A stretch of 64,000 nt of DNA, taken from Ascarosepion bandense. Its lineage: Eukaryota; Mollusca; Cephalopoda; Sepiida; Sepiidae. Shown piece after piece: positions 48,063-59,282 of this stretch (position 1 is the stretch's first letter; each line of letters starts with the position of its first letter). Location of the stretch: NCBI GenBank assembly GCA_037127315.1, contig JBBBDQ010001186.1, forward strand, positions 1,688,501-1,752,500, read 5' to 3'. A program made the translations under genes and the position numbers. The notes below the pieces were generated by a model that worked only from the letters and a program-made list of their open reading frames with translations, searched no databases and had not been told where the DNA came from.

Positions 48063-49486
48063 TGTAACGCCTTTGCCCGGGCTGGCTAATTGTGACATTG
48101 CCACCCAGCTGGCTGGCTGGCTGGCTGGTTTGGTCACTCGCTGGTTCGGGAACGGATCCCACTGCAATGATGTCGAAATGGTACCAGTTATGTTGACGCT
48201 TTCAGGCCACTGTTGCTGGTTGTGATGATTTCGTCACAGAAGCTAGTCCTCAAGACGTCTATTACAACAATGGACCACTGCCCACATTGTGATTTGATCT
48301 CAGAAAGTCATGTTGTGCAAATTCAGTAGCCGTACCAGATCCAGACCAGACATTTCTGTACACTTGTGGTTAACAATAAACACGGCATCAAAAAAAATTA
48401 AATAAACGAATAAGGCTAAAGACACCTGGAGAGTTACAAATAAGGTCGTTATAAAAAAAACTAATTATTAGTTACAGGAGCAGATAATGCAGTTGTCGGA
48501 GTGCCACTTTACAACGGAGAGAGAGAGAATTCGTTTTCAAAATATCAGAGCTTTCAATCCTCAAATAAAAATGTCTTTTCTAAGTTTCGTTAAATTAATC
48601 AGAGCTCTTTAAATTTTCATTAAAGTCTTTTCACATATTCTCTATAATCAGGGCTGTCAATTCTCTATGCAACTTTTAAAACAACAAAGTTCTTTCGGGT
48701 TCTTAACGGAGTTTAACGGAATTTACTGAAGTAGAGCGAACAAGGAATCAGAAATTTCAGTTCTCCACATAACTTTTAAAACAATAACGTTCTTTCAGGA
48801 TTCCTATCAGAGACGCATTATTCAACATTAACTCTTTAAGTTAATCGGCGGCAGGCTTCATTCAACATTAACTCTTTAGCCCTAAGTTTTGTGGTAGGCG
48901 ACAAGTTGTGGGTCATGGCTCCCCCCTCCCCCGTTGGGAACCCTTTTCCACAGTCATTACATTTCAAATAAAATTCCAGAAACTCCCCCCCCCACAACAA
49001 CTAACTGATTTTTCTTGCTGAGTCCGGATTTTTGTAACCAGCCATGGCTTGATGAATAAAATATCAACAACTCACATGATGTAATGTCTTTCTGTCTTCT
49101 TTCTTTTGATTACATCATCGGTCTTCTGATCCCACAATTTCTGTTCCCAGGAACAGCTGTTGGGGATCTAGCCCTACCTGATCTCAAGTAAATCCTGACA
49201 TTTTGTTATGGCTACTTACAAAACTTTAGCTTGCCCAAAACAATCCGCTTCGAACACAAAAAAAAAAGAAAAATTATATTTTTCTCTTCCGTTTCCAACC
49301 GTCAGCCAATTTTTCTATTCCCCGGATTTTACAAGCACACGACAGTATTAAAAATAGTTTTTTTTTACATAAACTTGCATCGTGAATTACAATAAAGCAC
49401 AACTAATAATACCACTAATATTAATTTCTCTCCCTCCATTGTATTAAACCAAACAAAAAAATATATCAGCGGGAGATACTGTTACA
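48063..49486. mobile_element. Solo LTR, 1,424 bp, inside the satellite
   Basis: Begins TGTAACGCC and ends ACTGTTACA, flanked by the 4-bp duplication AATG (48059-48062 and 49487-49490). Removing it and one AATG restores a normal satellite unit. It has no coding region. An AATAAA lies near 48385, and a (CTGG)n run lies at 48109-48129. The matching copy at 34.5-36.0 kb shows it is a dispersed family. A solo LTR normally results from recombination between the two LTRs of a full element. Confidence 0.82.
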
Positions 49487-49563
49487 AATGATTTTTTTTT
49501 ATTCTTTCACTCTCAGTAACCATTTACATATATTTGTACCTAAATTTAAATTAAAATGCTAGA

Positions 49564-50854
49564 ACACATCACTCAAAAAATCCCAGGCCTAATTAATAAA
49601 ACAACAAATTTTAGGCAAAATTTGAATTTGTTCATCAACATAGTCTTCTTTTAGGGTGATACACTGATTTCAATGTTTCTCTAACAATTCAATGCCTTTT
49701 TTGTAGAATGATTTGTCTTTGGCCTCAAAATATGCCTCAGTTTCTGATATCACTTCTTAATTGGAGCCAAATCTATCTCCCTGGAGCATTCTTTTGAGGT
49801 CTGCAAACAGCCAGTAGTCACTGGGAGCCAGATCTGGAGAATAGGGTGGATGCAAAAGCAACTTGAAGTGCAATTCATGTAGTTTTGCCGTCATTCCAAT
49901 CAACTTGTGACAGGGTGCATTGTCTTGGGGAAAGATAACTTTTTCTTCTTCATTTGAGGCCATTTTTTGATGATTTCTTCTTTCAAATACAACAATAATG
50001 CTATATAATATTCGCTATTGATGGTTTTTTCTTTCTCAAGGTAATTGATGAACAAAATATCTTCTGCATCCAAAATACGGAGGCCAAAAGTTTACCAACT
50101 GATATTTGCATCTTTAGCCGCTTTGGATGGCTTTCACCTGATGTTGTCCATTCAGCTGACTGCTAATTTGACTCTGGAGTAAAGTGGTGGATCCATGTTT
50201 CATACATTGTCACATATTTATGCAAAAACGTTTTCTTGTTGCGTTGAAACAGTTGCAGAAAGCACTCTGAATCCTCAATGCATTGTTGTTTTTGATTGAT
50301 TGTGAGCAAATGTGGCACCCACTTTGAACACAGCTTTCTCATTGACAAATGTTCATGCAAAGTGGTGAATGCACTGCCTTCTGATATGTTCAAGTCCTTT
50401 GCTATCTCACGCAACTTCAATTTATGATTGGCCAAAATAAGTTTGTAGATTTTTTTGGTGTTTTCAAGAACAACTGCCAATTTTGTGTGACCTGAGCGTT
50501 CAGCATCATTTGTGTCTGTACGACCGTGTTTAAAGTCAGTATACCACCTCTTAACCATTGTTTCTGATGGAGCAGAGTCCAAATAACACTTATCAAGCCA
50601 TTGCTTTGCTTGAACAGTATTTTTCCCATTAGAAAGCAATGCTTTATCAACACATGATATTCAGATTTTTTTATTGTTTTAAGAATTTGCAACAGTAACT
50701 TCACTTAAATAACTGTAATTTGTAAACTAATAACCTGATTGAGACCAAATTTTGTTATGTGCCATTTGAAGGTTAGTACTTCATAAAAATCATATGGAGT
50801 TTTTATTAGTGGTGCCACCTATGTGTCAGGCTTGGGACTTATTGATTGATATGT
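49564..50854 (-). mobile_element. Mariner transposon inside the satellite
   Basis: The 1,291-bp element has terminal inverted repeats of about 27 bp with five mismatches (acacatcactcaaaaaatcc on the left). The right flank has TA (50855-50856), and the left target copy is decayed to GA (49562-49563). Removal leaves aaaatgcta then tatctatctg, matching a neighbouring satellite unit at 47881. The transposase lies on the minus strand. Confidence 0.85.
49757..50639 (-). pseudogene. Mariner transposase, inactivated
   Basis: The N-terminal frame (50639-50163, 158 codons) has a helix-turn-helix start with Ala-Lys-Gln-Trp-Leu-Asp-Lys-Cys, Trp-Tyr-Thr-Asp-Phe-Lys and Asp-Ala-Glu-Arg-Ser-Gly. It reaches the first catalytic region, where the expected Asp-Glu-Thr-Trp reads Tyr-Glu-Thr-Trp (residue 146). 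After frame breaks, the 49963-49757 frame has Gln-Asp-Asn-Ala-Pro-Cys-His (second Asp) and Ser-Pro-Asp-Leu-Ala-Pro-Ser-Asp-Tyr (third Asp). The lost first acid and the frameshifts make it non-functional. Confidence 0.88.
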
Positions 50855-51306
50855 TATCTATCTGATTCCTGGATTTACTGTTCTTTTATTGTCCTTTTTC
50901 CTTAAATTTTTAAATTCTTTCACTCTCAGTAATTGTTTGCATATATGTACATCTAAATTTAAATTAAAATGCAATGTCAATCTAATTCCTTGATTCAATG
51001 TTCTTTTATTGCTCTTTCTTCTTAATGATTTTTCTCAGACCTTTTCACTCTCAGTAACCTTTTTCATATATTTGCATCTAAGTTTAAATTCAAATGCCAT
51101 GTCAATTTGATTATTTGATTCACTGTTCTTTTATTGTCCTTTCTCTTTAGTAATGGTTTTTCCCAGATTCTTTCACTCTCAGTAACCGTTTGCATATATT
51201 TGCATATAAATTTTAAATTAAAATGTGATGTCAATATGATTCTTGGTTTTGCTGTTCTTTTATTGTCCTCTCTCCTTAATAATAATTTTCCTCAGATTCT
51301 TTCACT

Positions 51307-53388
51307 CTTGCTTCTTAGTGACTTTTATGTCTTGGCTGTTGGTGAAATGATAAAAAAATTATTGTCTTTATTTTGACTTTAATTGTTAGTAATACAAAAA
51401 ATCACAATCTAATTGGAATTTCTTTGTAGTCACTTTAGTAGCACTGTTCTTGGATGCCAATGTAAAATGCTTACTTTGTTATTGATATTCCTGAACTGGA
51501 CAGGATCTGAAATAACTAATAAGATGGATAAATTGTATATTTTGCATGAGGAGACAATCTGGAATGAAAGTTCAATTGATGTATTTATTTTTTCTGCTTA
51601 TTAATTGCCTTTAAATGTTCTATGTGAATAAATAGATCATGGTATAATCAATAAAAGAAACATTAATGTCTCATTTAAAGACTTCATCACAAGTAAGTTT
51701 TAAAGTAAAAATATTAAGAAATTTTCATTAATGGTAGACAATAAAAGATTCAATTTTTAATAACTTATCAGATGTTAAAAAATGTTATAAATTCTTCTTT
51801 AATGATATAACTGTGATGACATATTTGCCATGTCATTATACTATCTGCTCGGTAACTGTCACACAAAATCTCTGGTGAGGTTTCTGTAAATTGTTCCACA
51901 GAGTTGGGTGATTGGGCCCATGCCCAACTTCTTTATACTGAGGAAAGTTTTGTTTACTGTTGGAATTTTTTTTTTTTTTTCTTAGATGATCATCTTTTCC
52001 TAAGTCAATGAGTTCTATCTCTCCAGATTTTGGAATTCAGATTTTTTTCTTCTAGACTGTTTGCCAACCAAAGCTGAAGAGCCCATTCTGTCTTACTATT
52101 TAATCCATAGCTGGGGAGTGAGAATGGGATTAAAAAATTTCCTTGGGAGTATTTACACAACAAACTTGACTGGAATTCTAACTCTACTTGCTGATTGTTC
52201 CAAGTTATAATCATTTCCCCACCTGCACTTCTATTGGGTCATATTTTCCTTTTTCATAAAAGATTCACTTTTTCATATTTTCCAGTCATGTTTTATAGAA
52301 CATGAGTTCAGAAAGCTCTTATTTTTGTTTCTTAATTGATTATTGTTTTATTCTGAAAATTAATTTTTTATTTCAAAAAATGAAAAAAAAATCTTACAAA
52401 TGTTATTTGCATTTAGACTGTTAGCTGTAGAAGTAGCAATAAATTTGGTTGCTTTATATACAAAAGAAAAAAATGAATGCAAATTATTTTTATTTTAGCA
52501 ACCATTCCAGGTGGTGTTGAAAAATTTGGTCTTTTGGTCAGGTTTGGGGAAATGGGTCAACCTTTATAGTACTTCCTTACTATATTAAAGTATGCTACCT
52601 CTATCTCATAATAGTTGTTACCTTACTATACCTATTTCATATACTAAATTTAACTATTGTAGATAATGTAGTCTTTTTTTTTTCAGCTTGAATAATTATA
52701 GAAATGTTTCCAATTAAACCATTTACTTCTATGTTTACTTTAAATAATATTTGTTTTAAAGAGTTTCTTTTTAGTTTTATCCTGTTTTTTAACTGTTTTA
52801 AAATCTATTGTATGATTTTCTTGTACATAATTCTCTTGCATTATTTTCTATGAAAAATCTGAACTTTTTCCTTTTCTTTTTGTGAATGTTGAAATATGAT
52901 TCCTAGTTGATTTTTAGGATATTTATGTTTTTTTTTACTTTTTCTCTCAATATTATTTGTTGCTTATTTTCTTTACTAGTTGTGACTTCTGTTTTAATTA
53001 TTGCTGATTTGGTAGATTTTCATTGATATAAATAATCTTTTTATAGACAGATAATAAAATATTCCAACAACCAAGTTGATGAATTTGACAACTTAGTGTT
53101 TTCAATAAGACATTTTTTGTCTATTCTAGGCACATTCTAAAAGAGAAATGATTTAGTACTAAATGTTCTATTATTTTTTTAATAAAAAGAAGTTTTAATA
53201 TTTTAATTCATTGTTTTTTGGGTTTTTTTTCTTGTGTATTTTTCTTCCACCAAAACATGATGATATTTTTTAATTCTCACAACAATGAATATTGGAATTA
53301 TCTTCACACTTCTGTCATATTTTTAATCTTATTTATCAGTCTTATTATTCTTATGAAATCATTCTAGATTCTAATATTTTTTTATTTA

Positions 53389-53392
<4 letters not shown>
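51307..53392. other. AT-rich DNA, no feature recognised
   Basis: Short frames at 51413-51604 and 52214-52005 lack any recognisable motif. No element ends were found. Confidence 0.4.

Positions 53393-53441
<49 letters not shown>
53393..53441. repeat. (TA)n microsatellite
   Basis: About 49 bp of alternating TA. Open frames of Tyr-Ile repeats across it are artefacts. Confidence 0.95.
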
Positions 53442-53446
<5 letters not shown>

Positions 53447-55625
53447 TTGTTTTTATGTCATAGGTCAAATTAACCAAATTAACCTGTTTTTTTAACATTG
53501 ATTTCTGTAGTACTGAGCAACATTTATCATAGTTACTGTGTGTATAATAAACAATTGTTTGTATAGTGAATTCTTTCATTTCTTTAAAAAAAATCCTCAT
53601 CACAAATCAAATACCTCAATCGTCACAACAAAATTGTACTTACTACTGCAACTGTTATTGCACTTAGCACTTATTGTCTGCAAGTAAAAAGCACAAATTT
53701 GTGACTGTTTTCTTGATATCCACTTTTAACAGAATTCTTTTTTTTACTTTAAATTTTATCAACATCTTATAGGAACTTTTCTCATTTTCACTTTTTCTGC
53801 TTCCTTTGTACTCATTTTCCTTGAATTTCCTTGAACAGTTTATTCATTTTTTAAAGTTTTCCTTTATCATTGCTTTATTTCTTCTACTTGTTTTAGGCTT
53901 TCAATTAAAAATTATGTACTGCTGTAGAATAAGAATGATACACAAACATTTAGCTATGTTAATGAAGTGAAATTTATACTAGAAATTTACATTTTTGACT
54001 TTATATTTCTCACTTCAGAATTAAGAATTTGAAGTATTTCAACAAAGTTAAAAATATGTTGATTTATAGCTTATTTTTTCCCTGTGGCTACTGATTTATT
54101 TTCTAAATTTATTTCTCAAGTCATTGAAAAAAACTAAACTGTAGTAGTGAGGGAATTTTCATTTTTAACAAACATCATAAAAGTAAAATTTTATAATGAT
54201 TTTTAATAAAGCAAAACTTTTACATGATAAAACTTTTGTAAAAAAGTTTTTTTTAAATGTTTTATATTGTGTGACTTAAGAAAAATAGGTTTAATTTGTA
54301 AAATTTTGTATATGAAAATTATCTATATCATATATTTTCTTATGAATCATTTTGTTACTCTACTTCAAATCATATTTTATCCTTGATAAATGTAGAAGAA
54401 AGTTTTTTGAAAAATTACTTGCTCATTAATATGTTATATTTAACTGTTTCATTAGTTTTGTTTGAATTCTTACTTAAATGTTGAATATTTCAGCAAATTT
54501 AAGGGAGGTGTCTTCTTGAAGATGACACTATACATTTATCAAATCTTTTTTTTTCTTTTTTTTTTTTTGTAGAAAAAATTTTCAACTTTTTCATGTTCTT
54601 AATATATCAAAGTCAATCATTTTAATTTTACCTTACTTTTGTCTTTTAGATTTCTTTTTATTTGGGAATTTGTAAAATAAAAACTGTATTTTAATGCATA
54701 CAATAATATGTATCACTTGTAAATTTTAAAAATATTTTAATTTTGAAAATTGTACTAAATCACAAACTACTAAAAATCTTTTGACTGACATTCTATTAAT
54801 AATTACTTTGTGATATTATTATTCTTTGCTATGTGCAAATATATATACATACAGATGGGAAAATTAAATTTCTTGGATCTAATTTAATTTTTAATGGAGA
54901 AAGCTAATTGAATTTGAAATTCCCTCAATCACATGGTTCTTATTCAATGGTTTATATAAAATGTTTTAATACGAATTGTTGGTCATTTTACATCAATTTT
55001 GATACAACCGTAACTGAAATATTTTTTAAAAAAACCATGCTACTTCCTTTGAATCTTTAATCACTTAAAGTTATATTAGTATGGGTTTGTTTCACAGCAA
55101 ATAATTTATGTTTTTCCATTTCACTTAAGTAAATGTTAAATGCATAAGAGCATCACCACTATCTTTATTTTGTTTTTCTTCATTCTCACTGAAATCAAAC
55201 AGCGTCTCTATCAGACCTTTCTGTCTTTTCTCATGATCAAAACACTAGTATATTGTTAATGAGCTACTGACAGGATGTGATGTATGTAAGAACTAATAAA
55301 CATGCAGAATTATTATATGATTATTTCATGTTTAGAGTCAGGACAATTTCATACTTGTGTATTTTTTTATATTAACTGTTTAATGTTAAAAAGTTGAAAG
55401 TATTTGTTATTTTCATAATAGTGAAAACATTGATTAGAGAATTCATCCTTCTTTTAGAATTCCTATTCATTTGAAAAAGTTAATTTTTTTTCTTTTCCTA
55501 GAAATAGCTGCAATAAAAGATAATTTTATGGGTAATACATGACTAATAAAATGAAATTAAGTATCTTTCTTCAGTCTAGTTTGTATGTGAGTCTATTACT
55601 TTTAAAAGTTAAATTGTATAAGAGC

Positions 55626-55628
<3 letters not shown>
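53442..55628. other. AT-rich DNA, no feature recognised
   Basis: Only homopolymer-rich sequence. No frame or repeat boundary could be supported. Confidence 0.4.

Positions 55629-55671
<43 letters not shown>
55629..55671. repeat. (AT)n microsatellite
   Basis: About 43 bp of alternating AT. Confidence 0.95.
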
Positions 55672-55675
<4 letters not shown>

Positions 55676-56766
55676 AATTTGTATTCTTTCTGTTAAAGAA
55701 TTGCTGTTACCTACTAATCATTTTGATGTATTTGATTTTTTCATAACTAGAAAAATTGAAATGAAAAGCAATGTCTTAAAAACCTTTAGAAATCATTTGA
55801 CATAATCTGCTCTCTGTCTACATTGCTCTTTGTTGATATTATTTTACAGATATATTTTACAGCTGTTGACTGGTTGGGCTAATCAAAAGAATTGCATGCT
55901 AGTTGCACATTTGGGTCAACATCTATCTGCTTTATAGATCCTCAGTTGTTTTCATTTCATTCTGTTTTTGCCAGCAAAAATCTCTTTAAATTAGGATATT
56001 TGCTAATAGGCATTTCTTTATCAATTACACTTACTTTAAAGGATTTTATATTTCTGTAGACCCATGAATATGATTGCCTTAATTGTTGATTTTTAAAATT
56101 CCTTTACAGTTATCTCAATAAAGGATTTAATTTTTACAAACTGAAATTTCATTTCTTATTGTAAAAAAAAAACAAAAATAATATTTTGCCTTGAACTTTG
56201 TAATCCTAAAATGACGAATTCTATTGTTTATGGCATAAATGTAAGTAGCTATATAGGTTTTTAAAATCTTATACGTAATTTAAAATTTCACAAATATTCT
56301 CAACTATTTAAATAAGATTTTCTTTTTATATTCCTATATTCTATGCCAAAATTTGCTTTTTTCCAAATTATTTTTACTTTTTAAATTCCTGAATGCTTAT
56401 TAATTGATGGCTGAATCAGCTGAGCGTAAAATTTAAATCAATATCCAAATTTTGATTAACTTTTATGCTATAGTGAGAGTTGTTTGCAAGTAATTTTTTT
56501 CTTGAGACATACAGATTTATTTTTTAAATTCCCATTTTCAGCACTTTTAAGACAATTTTTTTTAGCAATGAAAAAATAAAATATCCTCTGTCTTGGATTG
56601 ATATCATAGTAATTAAATGCAGTCTGTAGTTGCAAGTCTGGTTCAGTGATAGAATAACAAAAACTGATGCCCCCAGAAAAATCTCAAATTCAGAGACTGG
56701 CATACAATTAGTACATGGAATAAGAGTGAATAATGTTTGAATTACTATTTTTCTTATCAAATTTGT
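55672..56766. other. AT-rich DNA, no feature recognised
   Basis: Nothing supported. Confidence 0.4.
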
Positions 56767-57015
56767 AAGGGTGTTTTGTTGTGCAGTGGATATCAGCTTG
56801 GAATGACAAATTGAGAAGCTGAATTCAAATTCTAGTTGAATTCATTGCATTCACTTACACTCAAATAACCTTGGAGAAGGTATTAATCCATCTCTTCTCT
56901 CTCCAGCTAAAGGTTGAGTAGCAGGTAAATTGGGGTCTATAGTGTTGGTTGACAGTTTACCATAGAAAGAAATGGTAACCTACTGCAGGAAAATCTTCTG
57001 TCTAGTCAGTCATGG
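56767..57015 (+). mobile_element. tRNA-derived SINE, copy 2
   Basis: Co-linear with 45958-46240. It shares the A-box-like gatatcagctt region, a B-box-like gaattcaaattct, the central cattgcattcactta and the strongly kept 3' block ctactgcaggaaaatcttct and gtctagtcagtcatgg. Confidence 0.65.
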
Positions 57016-57419
57016 ATTAAAAGAGACATGATAGCTCAACTTAGCTGACTGAATATGTTGATTAAAACTTGTAAGCAAATTCATCAGATATTGCAAATAT
57101 TTGTGACATGAAAAATACTGAAATTAATAATATTTTTCTTCTAAATACTTATAACTTTTTTGTTTTTATAAAACTTTTATTTTGTTATCTTTCATTATAT
57201 GTTAACTGATATGTCAACGTGCTGTCTCTCACAAAATGACCTATGAAATAATCACTCCAATTTAACCTTTTTGCCTATCATGTAAATATTTTAGAAAAAG
57301 GAATTTTGTCATTTGAAAATTTTTACCTATGAAAAGGTACAAATTGGATATTATAGTAAAAGTAGTTAGAAGTTATATAGTCTAGTGTTATAATAAAAAT
57401 GTAAAATTAACCACAATGG

Positions 57420-58720
57420 TTAAATGGCTTTAGGAATGGCACTACTAAAACTAAATGTATGGCTGAGATGACACTTTCATAATGTGACCTCACAAGGAAG
57501 CTGTGAAAATATTCCTAGACTTTGTGCACTCCATAAATTTATGATCCATTTGACAATGGAACAGGAATCTAAAAATCAACTGGTCTTCCTGGATGTACTA
57601 ATAACTCACACAGAGAATGGGTTCAAAACATTTGTATATCACAAGCCAACCTTTTCCAGAATATACCATAACTTCAATTTCAACCATGCCATGTAAAGAA
57701 AAGGATTGTCTGTTGCCACAATGCTGTTCAAAAGTCATAAGTGGCAACCTAGGTAGATACCAACAGAAGATTATCTGCATCAATTGTTCTTTTCAAAATA
57801 ACAACTACTTTGCAAACATAAAATCAGGTTCTGCAGGCAGAAACAGATGATTGGAGGTGGAAGATCAGAAAAGTGCTATGGTCTGTTTACCTTAAATCAA
57901 TGGAATTTTGGAATGTATTTATATCAGGACATTCATTAGTTCAACCTTATGATGGAACTTCTGCTGAATCAGGTCTAACCCCTTCTAGTTGTGGTAAAGA
58001 ATACAAATGTAAGTTCAGTTGACCTAATAAAGTAAAGGTGGTGAACATAAAAAGTCATAATTAGGGGTGAGACAATGAAATTAGGCATGGTTGATCATGT
58101 ATGAAGAGAAAGGTCTGGTTACCAACTCCTGTGGAATGAAGTAAAAATACTAGACTTAGAAGAACAGGGTAATCAATGAATATGCTAGATTATGAGAGCC
58201 TCCTTGACATGAAATTATTAATAAAGAAAGAGAAATGACAGTGAATTGAGTCAAAGGTTTCAGCAGCAGGAGTAAGAAAAAGAAGTAGCAGACAAAGAAA
58301 GTTAAGCAATATGTCAGGCAGGCAGACAGGCAGGCAATAAGATCATTTGGCTTAAATCTCCCAATTATTGGTTCGGGATTGTTGTCCAGGGTAATAGCAT
58401 AGAAGAATAAAGCATTGTTTTTTGTGTTTAATTTGGTGATATGAGTTCAATCTCTGTTAGATAGTACAGATTCAGACTCAGAGGAAAAGGGGTAGAAATT
58501 ATTGAGCAGTACTAAAAATAAAATTGGAGAACAAAAAAAAAAAAGTTTCCTGGACATGGAAGCAAAACAAGAACAATTTACCCCTAGATTAAATAAAAGG
58601 TTCAGTCTGAAATTCCTTAGAGGTTACCTGAATTGACAAATGCCTGAAGAAGGCCAGAGAGCCCAATGGTTGAAACATTGTGATGATAACAATAAAAATG
58701 AGGATATTAGTCAGAATCTA
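57420..58720 (+). pseudogene. Penelope-like element, second copy
   Basis: 57421-57480 has Met-Ala-Leu-x-x-Ala-x-Leu-Lys-x-x-Val-Trp-Leu as in the first copy. The frame 57484-57694 continues with Leu-Val-Phe-Leu-Asp-Val-Leu-Ile, Thr-Phe-Val-Tyr-His-Lys-Pro-Thr and Tyr-His-Asn-Phe-Asn. About 58080-58210 matches the end-of-protein region of copy 1 (ggaatgaagtaaaa). The 3' untranslated part, with a CAGG-rich run at 58314-58336 and gcctgaagaaggccag near 58640, follows. The RT catalytic region upstream is absent or unrecognisable. Confidence 0.7.
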
Positions 58721-59100
58721 ACTAATAAATCTTTGCTTATAATATTATAGTAGTATTATAAAAAAGAAAATTATTAGTAGCATAAAATAATTAAAAATAA
58801 TTGATTAATTAAAAAGTATGAATAAATAAATGTTTGTCTTATGCATTTACTTTTGGGAGTAAAAGGAAAGGAAAGACAGTTTAGTAAAAATTGTTTCAAT
58901 TTGTGTGTAAAAGTTTCTTCGTTTAGAATTATCTCTAAAAAGGACCACCAGAAAAAACAACTATCATAGTGGACTGTTGGGAATTAATTTTTCAAATTCA
59001 GAAAAAAATATATTACCCTCGTATTTATTGTTCATTGAAAAGGGTGGTTTTTGACATCATACATTTAGATTCAAGGTCTATTTGATTTTTTACCTGACAG

Positions 59101-59282
59101 TATTTAAGACAGATCAGCAGACATCCGATGGAAGTTGGCTTGACTTCTTTGTAGTAGACAAAGCTGACTTTGGAAAGGTTTTTAGGTTTCCTCGTATGAA
59201 AGTCATCAGCAGAACTAAGAACAGAAATGTCTCAGTATTCTTAAAAACTATGCTGTCCAAAAAGGAAAATAATAAAGATTAG
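59101..59282 (+). CDS. Candidate terminal exon of an unknown gene
   Basis: A pyrimidine-rich run ending in acctgacag (59092-59100) would make a reasonable splice acceptor. From it an open frame of about 60 codons runs to TAG at 59280-59282. The frame is richer in charged and aromatic residues than random frames here (Gly-Ser-Trp-Leu-Asp-Phe-Phe-Val-Val-Asp-Lys) and ends in a basic tail. An AATAAA lies near 59638, giving a plausible 3' end about 370 bp on. No domain was recognised and no upstream exon was identified, so this is tentative. Confidence 0.3.

Larger units (their letters stand above)
46262..51306. repeat. Satellite of about 127-bp units, interrupted by two insertions
   Basis: About 18 tandem units, roughly 2.3 kb net, each with cagattctttcactctcagt, then a cata/tatatttgcatctaaa stretch, then aaattaaaatgcaatgtcaa, then ttcttttattgtcct. 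Unit lengths run about 121-130 bp (starts near 46443, 46572, 46697, 46823, 46952, 47081, 47203). The array lies at 46262-48058, 49491-49559 and 50857-51306. Units diverge by substitutions and small indels. There is no coding capacity. Confidence 0.92.

Noticed and set aside
49601..50100. Host SETMAR-like gene
   Set aside because: Only a mariner transposase with terminal repeats is present; no SET domain or intron structure is seen.
46262..51306. Regular repeats that might suggest a CRISPR-like array
   Set aside because: Units are contiguous, about 127 bp, diverged, with no unique spacers and no cas genes; the surrounding DNA is eukaryotic.
53292..53603. Frames with Tyr-Ile repeats on both strands
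   Set aside because: They are translations of the (TA)n tract at 53393-53441.
58620..58700. Possible hammerhead ribozyme in the Penelope 3' region
   Set aside because: Penelope elements can carry one, and gcctgaagaaggcc looked suggestive, but the full conserved core with three stems could not be assembled by eye.
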